DNA of 64,000 nt from the NCBI RefSeq assembly GCF_900143515.1, contig NZ_FSQT01000001.1, forward strand, positions 2,542,001-2,606,000, in the 5' to 3' direction. Positions 54,301-63,845 of this stretch are shown in pieces (position 1 is the first letter of the stretch; each line of letters opens with the position of its first letter). Below the pieces are notes generated by a model. The model was not told the DNA's origin. It saw nothing but the letters and a program-made list of their open reading frames with translations, and made no database searches. The translations under genes and the position numbers were made by a program. The stretch comes from Micromonospora cremea (GTDB lineage Bacteria; Actinomycetota; Actinomycetes; Mycobacteriales; Micromonosporaceae).

Positions 54301-55098
54301 ATGGCCGGCCCGGATGCCGAACTCGCAGCGAAGCTTGAGCCCGACGTGCCGCGCGCGGCACGGATCTGGAACTACTGGATGGGGGGCAAGGACAACTTCC
54401 AGGCCGACCGGGCGGCCGGCGACGCCGTGGCCGAGGTCTACCCGGAGATCGTCGTCATGGCGCAGCAGTCCCGCCGGTTCCTGGTGCGGGCCGTGCGCTA
54501 TCTGGCGGCCGAGGCGGGCATCCGGCAGTTCCTGGACATCGGCACCGGCCTGCCCACCATGCAGAACACCCACGCGGTCGCCCAGGGGATCGCGCCCGAG
54601 TCGCGGATCGTCTACGTCGACAACGACCCGATGGTCCTCGTGCACGCCCGGGCGCTGCTGGCCAGCACGACCTCGGAGGGCGTCACCACCTACGTGCCCG
54701 CCGACTACCACGACCCGGAGAAGATTCTCGCCGAGGCCGCGCAGACGCTGGACTTCGACCAGCCCATCGCCGTGATGTACATGGGCGTGATGGGCTACGA
54801 GCCCGACCTGGCCGTGGTGCGCTCCATCGTCGGGCGGACGATGGACGCGACCACGTCTGGCAGCCACCTGGTGCTGTGGGACGGCACCAACACCAGCCCG
54901 GCGGTGGTCTCCGGCGCCGAGCGGCTGGCGGTGAACGGCGGCGTCCCGTACATCCTGCGCAGCCCCGAGGAGCTCGCCAGCTGCTTCGCGGGGCTGACGA
55001 TGGTGGAGCCCGGCCTGGTGCCGATTCCGCTGTGGCGCCCGGACGGCGCCGACGCCACGGGGATCGACGCGTACGGCGCCGTGGCCCGCAAGCCCTGA
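54301..55098 (+). CDS. DUF574-type SAM-dependent methyltransferase
   Basis: 265 residues from ATG 54301 (ATAGGAG upstream). Landmarks: PRAARIWNYWMGGKDNFQADRAAGD, FLDIGTGLPTMQNTHAVAQG (SAM motif I) and VYVDNDPMVLVHARALL. Matches the Methyltransf_19/DUF574 family that is expanded in Streptomyces-type genomes. Substrate unknown. Confidence 0.92.
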   Translation: MAGPDAELAAKLEPDVPRAARIWNYWMGGKDNFQADRAAGDAVAEVYPEIVVMAQQSRRFLVRAVRYLAAEAGIRQFLDIGTGLPTMQNTHAVAQGIAPESRIVYVDNDPMVLVHARALLASTTSEGVTTYVPADYHDPEKILAEAAQTLDFDQPIAVMYMGVMGYEPDLAVVRSIVGRTMDATTSGSHLVLWDGTNTSPAVVSGAERLAVNGGVPYILRSPEELASCFAGLTMVEPGLVPIPLWRPDGADATGIDAYGAVARKP

Positions 55099-55136
55099 CC
55101 ATCGGGGCCGACGACCCGGCTCGTCAATGACCCAGG

Positions 55137-55168
55137 AACGCGGCCGGCCCGATCGGGCCGGTCGCGTT
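55137..55168 (+). terminator. Strong terminator after the DUF574 gene
   Basis: AACGCG-G-CCGGCCC pairs with GGGCCGG-T-CGCGTT across a GATC loop, one internal mismatch, followed by T residues. Confidence 0.75.
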
Positions 55169-55288
55169 TCGGTGTTGCGGTGGCGGTGCCCGGCGGCAGC
55201 CGATCTTGTCGGAGGGCGCGGTTAGCGTGTGGTCACTGTCGCCGCGCCGGCCACGTCGGGCCGGTCGCTGACCCCCTCGGAGGCCGCC

Positions 55289-56707
55289 ATGCCGCAGGAG
55301 ACGACCTACCTCGAACTGTCCGAAGTGGATGGTGCGCACAAGTTCTACGAGGTCGTTGTCGATGACGCCACGCTGACCGTGCGCTACGGCCGGATCGGCG
55401 ACCAGGGGCAGGTCAAGGCAAGCGCCTACCCGGACAACGCCCGGGCGCGGGCGGCCGCGGCGAAGAAGATCGGGGAGAAGGTCCGCAAGGGGTACGCTCC
55501 GGCGGTCCCCGGCGTCCGACAGAAGCGCAGTGTCTCGCGGCGGCAGATCGTTAGCACCCGCTCCACGGCCCGCACCGCCCCGGTGCTCTGGCGCTACGAC
55601 TCCGGCGCCCCCGCCTTCGGCATCTTCGTCGACGAGCAGCACTGCATGGTGGGCAACGAGCACGGCGTGATCACCACCCTCGGCCACGACGCCCGGGTGC
55701 GCGGTCAGGTCCGGCTCCCCGACGGGGTGAAGTGCATCGTCGCCGACGACGCCTGGGTCTACGCGGGCTGCGACGACGGCAACGTCTACGACCTGTGCGG
55801 CAAGGTGCCCCGGGTGGCGTACGCGATCGCCCCCGAGATCGACATCTACTGGCTGGACATCCACGACGGCGTCCTGGGCGTCTCGGACGCCGACGGTGGG
55901 ATCGCCGCCATCGACCACGAGGACGAGTTCCTCTGGCGTCGGCCCGGGCGGGGTCGCTCGGCATGGATGGTGCGCTGCGACACCGACGCGCTCTACCACG
56001 GCCATTCCCAGGGGGTGACCGGTTACGACTGGCGTACCGGCCGCGAGCTCTGGCACGCCAGGACCGGTTCGGTGCTCTTCGGGTGGCAGGAGCGCGGCAG
56101 CGTGTTCGCCGGGACGGGCACCCGCGAGGTGGTGCGGCTGGCCAAGGACGGCCGGGTCGAACGCAGCTACCGGTGCGACGCCCCGGTCTTCTCCTGTGCC
56201 ACCGCCGAGGGTGGCCGGTTCGTGTTCGCCGGCGACAGCCAGTCCTCGATCTACTGCTTCGACGCGGCGGGCACCCGGCTGTGGAAGCTCGGCACCGGCT
56301 GTGGCTCGGCGTACTCCATGCAGTACCACGGCGATCGGCTCTACGTCGTCACCACCGGCGGCCATCTGGCCTGCATCGACGCCAGTGAGCAGGCGATCCG
56401 GGCGGCCCAGGTCGGGGACGTGCCGGACGTGCTGGACGTCAAGGCGCCCCGGCAGGCACCGCGGACCGTGGAGCCGACGGTGGTCGAGGTGACCAGCGAC
56501 GCCGGCGCGGGCGTGGTGGTGCAGTGCCTGGACGATCGGGGCCGGATGCGGGTCCAGGTGGTGTCGGACGGCTACCGGCGCGACTGGTCGGTGCAGTTCC
56601 CCAAGGGCATCCGCGAGCCGGGTGCCCGCTACCTGGTGACCGAGGTCCGCGAGTCGGGCCGAGGGGGGTTCTACCGGGCGTACGGCGACATCCGCCGGCT
56701 GCGCTGA
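55289..56707 (+). CDS. WGR-domain protein fused to a PQQ-like beta-propeller
   Basis: 472 residues from ATG 55289 (GGAGG upstream). N-terminal WGR-type domain (YLELSEVDGAHKFYEVVVDDATLTVRYGRIGDQGQ), the domain of PARP/MolR proteins. From about 110 a beta-propeller follows with repeated blade units such as VYAGCDDGNVYDL, LYHGHSQGVTGYDWRTGRELWHA, FVFAGDSQSSIYCFDAAGTRLW and LYVVTTGGHLACIDA. No signal peptide, so cytosolic. The combination is unusual; function unknown. Confidence 0.85.
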   Translation: MPQETTYLELSEVDGAHKFYEVVVDDATLTVRYGRIGDQGQVKASAYPDNARARAAAAKKIGEKVRKGYAPAVPGVRQKRSVSRRQIVSTRSTARTAPVLWRYDSGAPAFGIFVDEQHCMVGNEHGVITTLGHDARVRGQVRLPDGVKCIVADDAWVYAGCDDGNVYDLCGKVPRVAYAIAPEIDIYWLDIHDGVLGVSDADGGIAAIDHEDEFLWRRPGRGRSAWMVRCDTDALYHGHSQGVTGYDWRTGRELWHARTGSVLFGWQERGSVFAGTGTREVVRLAKDGRVERSYRCDAPVFSCATAEGGRFVFAGDSQSSIYCFDAAGTRLWKLGTGCGSAYSMQYHGDRLYVVTTGGHLACIDASEQAIRAAQVGDVPDVLDVKAPRQAPRTVEPTVVEVTSDAGAGVVVQCLDDRGRMRVQVVSDGYRRDWSVQFPKGIREPGARYLVTEVRESGRGGFYRAYGDIRRLR

Positions 56708-56740
56708 GCGGCCATCGGGCCCGCCACCGTCCGTCACTGC

Positions 56741-57580
56741 TCAGGTCGTTCGCTGGTACTCCTCCCAGGACAGCTTGGGCGTGACGACCGGCCCGTCGTC
56801 GGCGGCCCGGTTGGCGAGTCCGTTGAGGCCCAGGTAGTAGTCCCCGGCCTGGTGCTGCGCGGCAGCCGACTGGTCGGTGTCCGCCAGCGCGATGGCGTGG
56901 ATGTGGTACGGCCAGTCGCCCTGCGACGGCGTGCGCAGCCACGCCGCGAAGCCCACCCGGCGCAACTGTGCGACCACGGTGGTGCGGTAGGTGGTGGTCA
57001 GGCCGCTCACCGAGAGGTCCAACGCGCCGCCGCCGTCGTGCGTGCCGGCGGAACTCGAGTTGTCGGAGCTGTACGAGCCCTGCGTGATGGCCAACTGCCT
57101 GCCGAGCAGCCGCTCCGCCTCCAGCAGCATGGCCCTGGTGCGCGTGTTCACGGTGACCCCGCGGAAGGACACCCTGCTGCCCGGCGAGAGCGGGAGGGTC
57201 ACCGTGTACCGCTGGTCGCCGAGCAGGCGCAGCGAGGTCATCCCGGGCAGGCCGGTGGCGTCGAGCCCCGAATACCCCAGCGACCGCTGGTACGCGGCGT
57301 ACGCCGCGACGGTGCTGGTGCCGAAGTGGCCGTCGACGTAGGTGGCGGACAGCAGGCCCCGGGCCTGCAACGCCCGCTCCACCTGGAGCACGCTGTCCTT
57401 GCTGCCCGCGGTGATCGTGGTGTCGGCGCGGCGCGGGTCGATCTGCGCGGCCTTGATGAGCGCCTCCATGTTGACCTGAGGCAGGGCGGCGGCCGGCGCG
57501 GCCTGGGCGGCCCGCCCCGCGGCAACCAGCGACGCCGTCGCGGCAGCGGCGGTGACCAGCAGATGTCTCCGAGTGGGCAC
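56741..57580 (-). CDS. Secreted peptidoglycan-binding, carboxypeptidase-like protein
   Basis: 279 residues from GTG 57580 (GGAGG upstream); the longer frame to 57754 lacks a ribosome site. Tat-like N-terminus (TRRHLLVTAAAATASLVAAGRAAQAA). A PG_binding_1-like domain (SVLQVERALQARGLLSATYVDGHFGTSTVAAYAAYQRSLG) is followed by a M15/VanY-like domain (SAGTHDGGGALDLSVSG, AWLRTPSQGDWPYHIHAI). It probably works on cell-wall peptides. Confidence 0.8.
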   Translation of the reverse strand: MPTRRHLLVTAAAATASLVAAGRAAQAAPAAALPQVNMEALIKAAQIDPRRADTTITAGSKDSVLQVERALQARGLLSATYVDGHFGTSTVAAYAAYQRSLGYSGLDATGLPGMTSLRLLGDQRYTVTLPLSPGSRVSFRGVTVNTRTRAMLLEAERLLGRQLAITQGSYSSDNSSSAGTHDGGGALDLSVSGLTTTYRTTVVAQLRRVGFAAWLRTPSQGDWPYHIHAIALADTDQSAAAQHQAGDYYLGLNGLANRAADDGPVVTPKLSWEEYQRTT

Positions 57581-57734
57581 TGATCCTCCAGGACGATGAC
57601 CGGGAACGAGCGCGTACGACGAAAAGTTTCTATACGTCGATGGATAGTGACAGAGATCTTCTCCAACCGAAAGCCTCCGGACCCCGGTGGGCGGTGGACC
57701 TGCCAACGAGGGCCAGCCCCGGCCGGGCGCTGCC

Positions 57735-58883
57735 ATGACGTATGGTGCCGGCATGGCGCACCCCGTCCGCGCCGACGGCGAGGCCGCCGAGGCGCTGCAC
57801 CCCCCCGCGGTGATCCCGGCCTGGTGGGCCGCCCCGCCACCGCGGTTGGTCAGCCACCTGCCGGACGTCGACCCGGAAGTGCTCCGGGTGGCGCTCGACC
57901 CGCTGCCACCGGCAGCTCCCGCGATCGTGCACTACCGGCCAGCGGTCGTGGGTTCGCTCGGCGACCTGGTGGATGCTCTGCTCGACCAGCTGGATTCCGT
58001 GGCGCTCGCAATGTTTCCCCGCTGGTTGCCGACGGCCGACCGCCTCGACGGGGAGGGGATGCTCGGCGTGGCTGCGGTCCGCGCCCTCGCAGCGCGCGCA
58101 GCGGCCCGCTCCCGGCACTTCGGCCCGTTCCTCGCGGATCTCGCCGAGCGCGGGCTGCGCTTTCCACGCCGGCCCGGTGGTCGGTCCCGCTTCCCGGCGG
58201 AGGTACGCGCCGCCGGGCTCGCCCGGGTGATCGCCGAGGCGTACGACCGGGAGGGTTGCGTACTTCTCGTCGCGCTGCCCGATCTGGGTCCGGACGCCGA
58301 ACGGACGCTCGTGGCCGCGGCCGAGTGGCTGGTGCGGCACAGCGGCTTCACGGTGTGGCTGACCGGCGCACCCCTGCGCCATGCGGACCGGATCCGCTCG
58401 GTGACCGTGACGGTGCCGGCACGGTTCGCCGACCTGGTCGTCCCGACCGGCCGAACGCCCGAGACAGCCACCCGACGGGAGTCGATGCTGCTGGCCTGGC
58501 CGCCGATTGCCGGCGTGCCGCGCGGTGACAGCGCCGCCGAGCAGGCGCTGGAACGCGCGCTCGCGCCGCATGCATGGGCGCGGGGCCGGCGCTGGAACCA
58601 GACGTACGAATGGCATGTGCTCGGCGAGGCGTACCGGCTTGACCTCTTCTGGCCCGCTGAGGGTCTTGCGGTCGAGGTGGACGGCCCGGAGCATCGGGGG
58701 CCGATAGCTTTCGCCAACGACCGGCGGAGGGACGTGCAGCTGCAACTTCTCGGGCTGGACGTGCTTCGCTTCACCAATGAGCAGGTGCTGTCCGACGCGC
58801 CGGCGGTGGTCGACGGGATCCGTCGACTGCTGGCCCGGCGACGCGCGGATGGCACGCACCCCCATGGAGATGAGACATCATGA
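57735..58883 (+). CDS. DUF559/Vsr-like PD-(D/E)XK nuclease, first gene of a three-gene operon
   Basis: 382 residues from ATG 57735; ATG 57753 is an alternative and neither has a good ribosome site. The N-terminal 280 residues are unassigned (helical, with VVVPTGRTPE). The C-terminal domain EWHVLGEAYRLDLFWPAEGLAVEVDGPEH, then DRRRDVQLQLLGLDVLRFTNEQV, matches DUF559/Vsr-type endonucleases: D and the E-V-D pair fit the active site. The stop overlaps the next start (ATGA), so this likely supplies DNA cleavage in the system. Confidence 0.8.
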   Translation: MTYGAGMAHPVRADGEAAEALHPPAVIPAWWAAPPPRLVSHLPDVDPEVLRVALDPLPPAAPAIVHYRPAVVGSLGDLVDALLDQLDSVALAMFPRWLPTADRLDGEGMLGVAAVRALAARAAARSRHFGPFLADLAERGLRFPRRPGGRSRFPAEVRAAGLARVIAEAYDREGCVLLVALPDLGPDAERTLVAAAEWLVRHSGFTVWLTGAPLRHADRIRSVTVTVPARFADLVVPTGRTPETATRRESMLLAWPPIAGVPRGDSAAEQALERALAPHAWARGRRWNQTYEWHVLGEAYRLDLFWPAEGLAVEVDGPEHRGPIAFANDRRRDVQLQLLGLDVLRFTNEQVLSDAPAVVDGIRRLLARRRADGTHPHGDETS

Positions 58884-59554
58884 CGAGCCCGGCGGACGTT
58901 CCGAGTCTGACGCCGAACCAGGTCAACGCCCTCGTGGTGCTGATGGCCGAGGCGCGCCGCCTCACCAATGTCGAGCTACGTGAGCTGGCCGGCTTCGCGC
59001 TGACCGGCAAGGACAATGAGAAGCTCGTCAAGCTGGGCCTGGTCGAGACCGACCGGACGCACCGGCCGTTCGCCCACGAGCTGACCGACGTGGGCTGGCG
59101 CGTGGTACGCCAGCTGCACACCACCGCGCCGCCGAAGCAGGGCGGCTCCGCCACCCGGTCCATGTTCACTGTCCTGTCCAACCTGCACCGCTCGCTGGAT
59201 CGGCTCCGGGTCAGCCACGGCGACTTCTTCAAGCAGAACGATGGGGCGACTCCGGCCGCCACCATGCCTGACTCCGCCGCCCCGGCGGCAGGGGACGTGG
59301 AGACGCTGGTTCGCGCGGCGTACCGGGACCTGGCCAATGCGCCGGGCGCCTGGGTCGGGCTCGCCGACGTCCGGGACCGCCTCGCCAACACCGACAGGAC
59401 GACCGTGGACGCGACGCTGCGGGCGATGGTCGGCCGCGAGGATGTCCGCATCATCCCGGTGGCGAACACCAAGTCGCTGACCGCACGCGACCGGGCCGCG
59501 GCCGTACGGATCGGGAACGAGGACAACCACGCCCTGGCGATCGGCCCGGCGTGA
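58880..59554 (+). CDS. Winged-helix-like protein, middle gene of the three-gene operon
   Basis: 224 residues, ATGA overlap with the nuclease stop and a GTGA overlap with the ATPase start. N-terminal half resembles a winged helix (QVNALVVLMAEARRLTNVELRELAGFAL, KLVKLGLVETDRTHRPFAHELTDVGWRVV). A second similar region occurs at VETLVRAAYRDLANAPGAWVGLADVRDRL. It probably binds DNA or the partner ATPase. No known family recognised. Confidence 0.7.
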   Translation: MTSPADVPSLTPNQVNALVVLMAEARRLTNVELRELAGFALTGKDNEKLVKLGLVETDRTHRPFAHELTDVGWRVVRQLHTTAPPKQGGSATRSMFTVLSNLHRSLDRLRVSHGDFFKQNDGATPAATMPDSAAPAAGDVETLVRAAYRDLANAPGAWVGLADVRDRLANTDRTTVDATLRAMVGREDVRIIPVANTKSLTARDRAAAVRIGNEDNHALAIGPA

Positions 59555-62500
59555 TCTCTGAAGAGCAGCGGGCCGCCCTGGAGGCGGTGAGCCTCAACCC
59601 GGCTGTCACCCCGGACGACGTCTGGCGGCCCAGCCGCCACAACGTGCCCGAGCTGCACGAGAAGGTGGTCGCGGAGATTCTCCGTGGGGTGGCGCGGGCG
59701 CGAACCGACGACACGACCGTGCCTCTCGGCGTGGCCATGCAAGGCCGCGCGGGCGCCGGCAAGACACACCTGCTCGGCGCGGTCCGGGAACGCATCCAGC
59801 ACGGCGGCGGCTACTTCTTCCTCGTCGAACTGGTGAGCGGTAAGACGTTCTGGGAGAGCGTCGCCCTGGCACTGGTGGAGGGCATGGGTCGCGACGCGAT
59901 CGGCTGGGGCACGCAGCTGCGAACCTTCCTGCGCCGGCTCACCGCGCAGCTCGGCCTGCCGGTCGACGTCCGTGACGCGGTCGCCGGCGCCCGCGAGGTG
60001 AACCGTGAGCATCTGGACGCGTTCATCCGGGCGCTGCGCACCCGCGATCGTGAGGTTGGACGGGACTGCCAGGACACCGCCCGGGCGCTCGTCCTGCACG
60101 GCGCCATCGACTTCGAGGCGCAGGACGTGGGTTACGGCCACCTGATCTCCGAACCGGGCGAGCCGGGCATGAGGGCCGCATGGGGGCTGAGCCCCGCGAT
60201 ACGCACCCCGCAGCAGATCGTGCAGGACATCTCCCGGCTGATGGCCCTCACGCTGGACCCGACGGTCATCGCCGTAGACCAGCTCGACACGCTCTTTGCC
60301 CAGACCAGCACGTCGCTGCTCGACCAGCACGCCGGGATCGAGGACGGCCAGGCCAAGATAATCGGCCCGATCGCCGACGGCCTGCTCAAGCTCCGTGACG
60401 TCACCCGCCGGACGCTGCTCGTCGTCTCCTGCCTGCCGGACACCTGGGAGCTGCTGACCCGCAGCGCACCGACCCCGGTCGGCGACCGGTTCCGCCAGGC
60501 GACCCTTCCGGACCGGATTCCCAGCCCGGAGATCGGCCGGGCGATCGTGGCAAAGCGGATGTCGGCCGCATTCGCGGACCCGCACTTCGTACCGCCCCAC
60601 CCCACCTGGCCCATCGACCCCGCTGCCTTCGCCGACGCGCCCACGCTGACTCCTCGCGCTCTGCTGCGGCGGGTGGACCGCCACGTCGCATGGTGCCGAG
60701 ACCGCGACGAGGTTGTGGAACTCGACCGACTCATCGACGGCGTCGACGTCACACCGACTCCGGCCACCGCTTTCGGCCTGCCCGGCGACGTGACAGCGGA
60801 CGAACGGCAGCTGGGCGAGTTGGACGTGCGGTTCGCTGAGCTGATCGCGGCGGCGGACGTGGGGGCCGCCCTCACCCCGACGACCGAGGACGAGCAGATG
60901 CCGCCGCTGCTCGCGGCCGGCCTGGCCGCCTGGATCGCCGAACAGGCCCCGACCGGCGCCACCTACAAGTACGACCCGCCGCCCGGGCGCAAGCCCGCCC
61001 TGCACGGACGGCTGATCGAGGTACTCGACGAGGCGACCGAGAATGAGGCGCACTGGTGCTTCCGGGCGATCGCGCACCCCAACGCGATCGCCGTCACCGC
61101 GCGGGTCAAGGCCGCCTGCACCATGGCTGGGTTGGACCGGGACCTGCCGCAACGACGATTGGTGCTGCTGCGCAACGGTGCGTGGCCGAGCGGGAAGCGT
61201 ACGACCGAGGTGTTGACCGCATTCGACGTGGCGGGCGGCGTCCGGTGCGGGGTGACGGAAGCGGACCTGCGGGTCTTCGCGGCGCTGCGGGTGATGGCGG
61301 CCGAGCCGTCCGCCGCGTTGCAGGAGTGGCTGGTCGCCCGTCGCCCGGCCAGCGGCACCGACCTGTTCCGGGCGGTCCTGCCCGGGCCCGACCCCACGTC
61401 CGGCGACACCGTAGCCGGCCCGGCAGGCGCGCCGCCCGCCGACGTGGCCGGTGGACCCTCGACCAGTCCCGGCGCCGCTCTCGTGCCTGCCGGCGCTGAC
61501 GCGGCCGACCTAGTGGCCGATGCCGCCGACCAGACCCCTGACATCGTCGCCGCGGCGGTCGACGGGCGGTCGATCGGGCTCGGACGGACCGTCGAGGAGG
61601 GCGAACCCTTCACGGTGGACCTGGAGTCGCTACGTCGGCACGCCGTCGTATTCGCCGGCTCTGGCTCGGGCAAGACGGTGCTCATCCGCCGGCTCGTCGA
61701 GGAGTGCGCCCGGCAGGGCGTCTCCGCCATCGTGCTCGACCCCAACAACGACCTGGCCCGACTCGGCGACCCGTGGCCGGACCCGCCGAGCGGCTGGACG
61801 CCCGGCGACGCCGAACGGGCCGCGGACTACCTCGCCCACACCGAGGTCGTGGTGTGGACGCCCCGGGTCACCGCCGGCCGTCCGCTGAGCTTCCAGCCGC
61901 TGCCCGACTTCACCTCGCTGCGGGACTGGCCGGACGAGTTCGACCAGGCGATCCGCTCCGCCGTGGAGGCACTCGCGCCGCGGGCCGGTGTCGACCGGTC
62001 GACCAGGCTGGCCCAGCAGGGCAAGGCCGTCCTCACCGAGGCCCTCCAGGCATATGCCAGGAGTGGCATGGTGGGCCTGTCCGGCTTCACCGAGTTCCTC
62101 GCCGATCTGCCCGACGGGGTCAGCCGGCTGGCCCGCGCCGACAAGCTCGCTCAGGACCTGGCCGAGACGCTGAAGGCGGCGATGGTCACCGACCCGCTCT
62201 TCGGTGGGGTCGGTGCGCCGGCCGACCCGGGGCTGCTACTAACGCCGTCGCCGGGACGGCGGGCGCGGGTGTCGGTGATCAGTTTCATCGGTCTCGCCTC
62301 CGACCAGGAACGGCAGAGCTTCGTCAATCAGTTGCAGATGGCACTCTTCGCCTGGATCAAGCGGCACCCCGCGGGCGATCGGCCACTGGGTGGGCTCTTC
62401 GTCATGGACGAGGCACAGACGCTCGCCCCGTCCACCGGGAACACGGCCTGTACGGCCAGCTCGATCGCCCTCGCCTCGCAGGCCCGCAAGTACGGGCTCG

Positions 62501-62805
62501 GGCTGGTTTTCGCCACCCAGGCGCCCAAGGGCCTGCACAACCAGATCTCCGGCAACGCGACGACGCAGTTCTTCGGGCTGCTCAACGCGCCCGCGCAAAT
62601 CGACGCGGCCCGTCAACTGGCCGAGGCCAAGGGTGGGCGGCTGCCCGACATCGGCCTGCTGAGCAGCGGCGAATTCTACGCGGCTGGGGAGGGGTTCTCG
62701 TTCGCCAAGGTCCGTACCCCGCTGTGCCTCACTCACCATCCCAAAGCACCGCTGAGTCCCGAGGAGGTCATCGCCCGCGCCCGCCCGGGCAGCGCCGACA
62801 GCTGA
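59551..62805 (+). CDS. Double P-loop ATPase: AAA/STAND-like N-terminus fused to HerA/FtsK-like helicase
   Basis: 1084 residues from GTG 59551. First P-loop GRAGAGKTHLL at 65-72, with a DQLDTLFAQ segment later as the likely Walker B. Second P-loop AGSGSGKTVLIRR near 705, followed by IVLDPNNDLARLGDP, Walker B GGLFVMDEAQTL near 950 and FATQAPKGLHNQISGNATTQFFG. These mark a HerA/DUF87-type DNA translocase core. Two unlike ATPase modules in one chain are unusual. Coupled to the nuclease and winged-helix genes, it could move DNA for cleavage in an anti-phage system. Confidence 0.85.
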   Translation: MISEEQRAALEAVSLNPAVTPDDVWRPSRHNVPELHEKVVAEILRGVARARTDDTTVPLGVAMQGRAGAGKTHLLGAVRERIQHGGGYFFLVELVSGKTFWESVALALVEGMGRDAIGWGTQLRTFLRRLTAQLGLPVDVRDAVAGAREVNREHLDAFIRALRTRDREVGRDCQDTARALVLHGAIDFEAQDVGYGHLISEPGEPGMRAAWGLSPAIRTPQQIVQDISRLMALTLDPTVIAVDQLDTLFAQTSTSLLDQHAGIEDGQAKIIGPIADGLLKLRDVTRRTLLVVSCLPDTWELLTRSAPTPVGDRFRQATLPDRIPSPEIGRAIVAKRMSAAFADPHFVPPHPTWPIDPAAFADAPTLTPRALLRRVDRHVAWCRDRDEVVELDRLIDGVDVTPTPATAFGLPGDVTADERQLGELDVRFAELIAAADVGAALTPTTEDEQMPPLLAAGLAAWIAEQAPTGATYKYDPPPGRKPALHGRLIEVLDEATENEAHWCFRAIAHPNAIAVTARVKAACTMAGLDRDLPQRRLVLLRNGAWPSGKRTTEVLTAFDVAGGVRCGVTEADLRVFAALRVMAAEPSAALQEWLVARRPASGTDLFRAVLPGPDPTSGDTVAGPAGAPPADVAGGPSTSPGAALVPAGADAADLVADAADQTPDIVAAAVDGRSIGLGRTVEEGEPFTVDLESLRRHAVVFAGSGSGKTVLIRRLVEECARQGVSAIVLDPNNDLARLGDPWPDPPSGWTPGDAERAADYLAHTEVVVWTPRVTAGRPLSFQPLPDFTSLRDWPDEFDQAIRSAVEALAPRAGVDRSTRLAQQGKAVLTEALQAYARSGMVGLSGFTEFLADLPDGVSRLARADKLAQDLAETLKAAMVTDPLFGGVGAPADPGLLLTPSPGRRARVSVISFIGLASDQERQSFVNQLQMALFAWIKRHPAGDRPLGGLFVMDEAQTLAPSTGNTACTASSIALASQARKYGLGLVFATQAPKGLHNQISGNATTQFFGLLNAPAQIDAARQLAEAKGGRLPDIGLLSSGEFYAAGEGFSFAKVRTPLCLTHHPKAPLSPEEVIARARPGSADS

Positions 62806-62876
62806 CCCGCCCGGGGTGACCGCTCGTGGGCATTGAGCATCTACCCTGCCCCGGCAGCAGCCACTAGCCTGCCCGG

Positions 62877-63803
62877 ATGCGACACACCCTCACACCGGGC
62901 GATGAAACCCTGCACGGTCACTTCTCCCCCGACTTCCCGCCGGTGCTGACCATCGACCCGGGTGACACCGTCACCTACCGCACCCTGGACTGCTGGTGGT
63001 CGGTCGGCCCGTACCCCGGCGGGCGCAACCGGGACCGGCCGCGGGTCCCGCAGCACCAGCCCGACCACGGACACGCGCTGATCGGTCCGGTTGCGGTGCG
63101 CGGCGCCCGCGCCGGCCAGACCCTCGAGGTGCACATCGACGCGATCGTCCCGGGGAACTGGGGAACCACCGTCGCGGGTGGCTGGCCGAGCGGCTTCAAC
63201 GAGCGGTACGGCGTCGAGCAGGACGGGGTGGTGCACGACTGGGCACTGGACCCGGTGGCGATGACCGGCCGCAACCAGCACGGCCACACGGTCACGCTGC
63301 GCCCCTTCATGGGGGTGCTCGGCATGCCGCCGGCCGAGCCGGGGCGGCACTCGACGGTTCCGCCCCGACCCTGCGGCGGCAACCTGGACTGCAAGGACCT
63401 GACCGCTGGCACCACCCTGCTGCTGCCGATCCCGGTCGACGGGGCCCTGTTCTCCGTCGGGGACGGGCACGCCGCGCAGGGCGACGGCGAGATCGGCGGC
63501 ACCGCGATCGAGTGCCCGATGGACGAGGTGACGCTGACCTTGGACGTCCGCGACGACTTCCCGGTCACCGGCCCGGTGGCCCGAACCGCGGACGCCTGGC
63601 TGACGCTCGGCGTCGGAGCGACCCTCGACGACGCCACCTTCATGGCGCTGGACTCGATGCTGACGCTGATGCAACGGCTGTACGGCGTCAGCCGTCCGGA
63701 CGCGGTGGCGCTGGCAAGCGTCGCGGTCGACGTGCGGGTGACGCAGATCGTCAACCAGACCGTCGGCGCGCACGCGGTACTCCGCAACGACGCGCTGCGA
63801 TGA
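62877..63803 (+). CDS. Acetamidase/formamidase
   Basis: 308 residues, no signal peptide. Matches FmdA/AmdA by pattern: PVLTIDPGDTVTYRTLDCWW, HALIGPVAVRGARAGQTLEVHID, PRPCGGNLDCKDLTAGTTLLLPIPVDGALFSVGDGHAAQGDGE. Probably hydrolyses formamide or acetamide to ammonia and acid. Confidence 0.93.
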   Translation: MRHTLTPGDETLHGHFSPDFPPVLTIDPGDTVTYRTLDCWWSVGPYPGGRNRDRPRVPQHQPDHGHALIGPVAVRGARAGQTLEVHIDAIVPGNWGTTVAGGWPSGFNERYGVEQDGVVHDWALDPVAMTGRNQHGHTVTLRPFMGVLGMPPAEPGRHSTVPPRPCGGNLDCKDLTAGTTLLLPIPVDGALFSVGDGHAAQGDGEIGGTAIECPMDEVTLTLDVRDDFPVTGPVARTADAWLTLGVGATLDDATFMALDSMLTLMQRLYGVSRPDAVALASVAVDVRVTQIVNQTVGAHAVLRNDALR

Positions 63804-63845
63804 GGGCTCCTGGTCAGACCGAACTGTCGACGGGGACTGCGGAGC

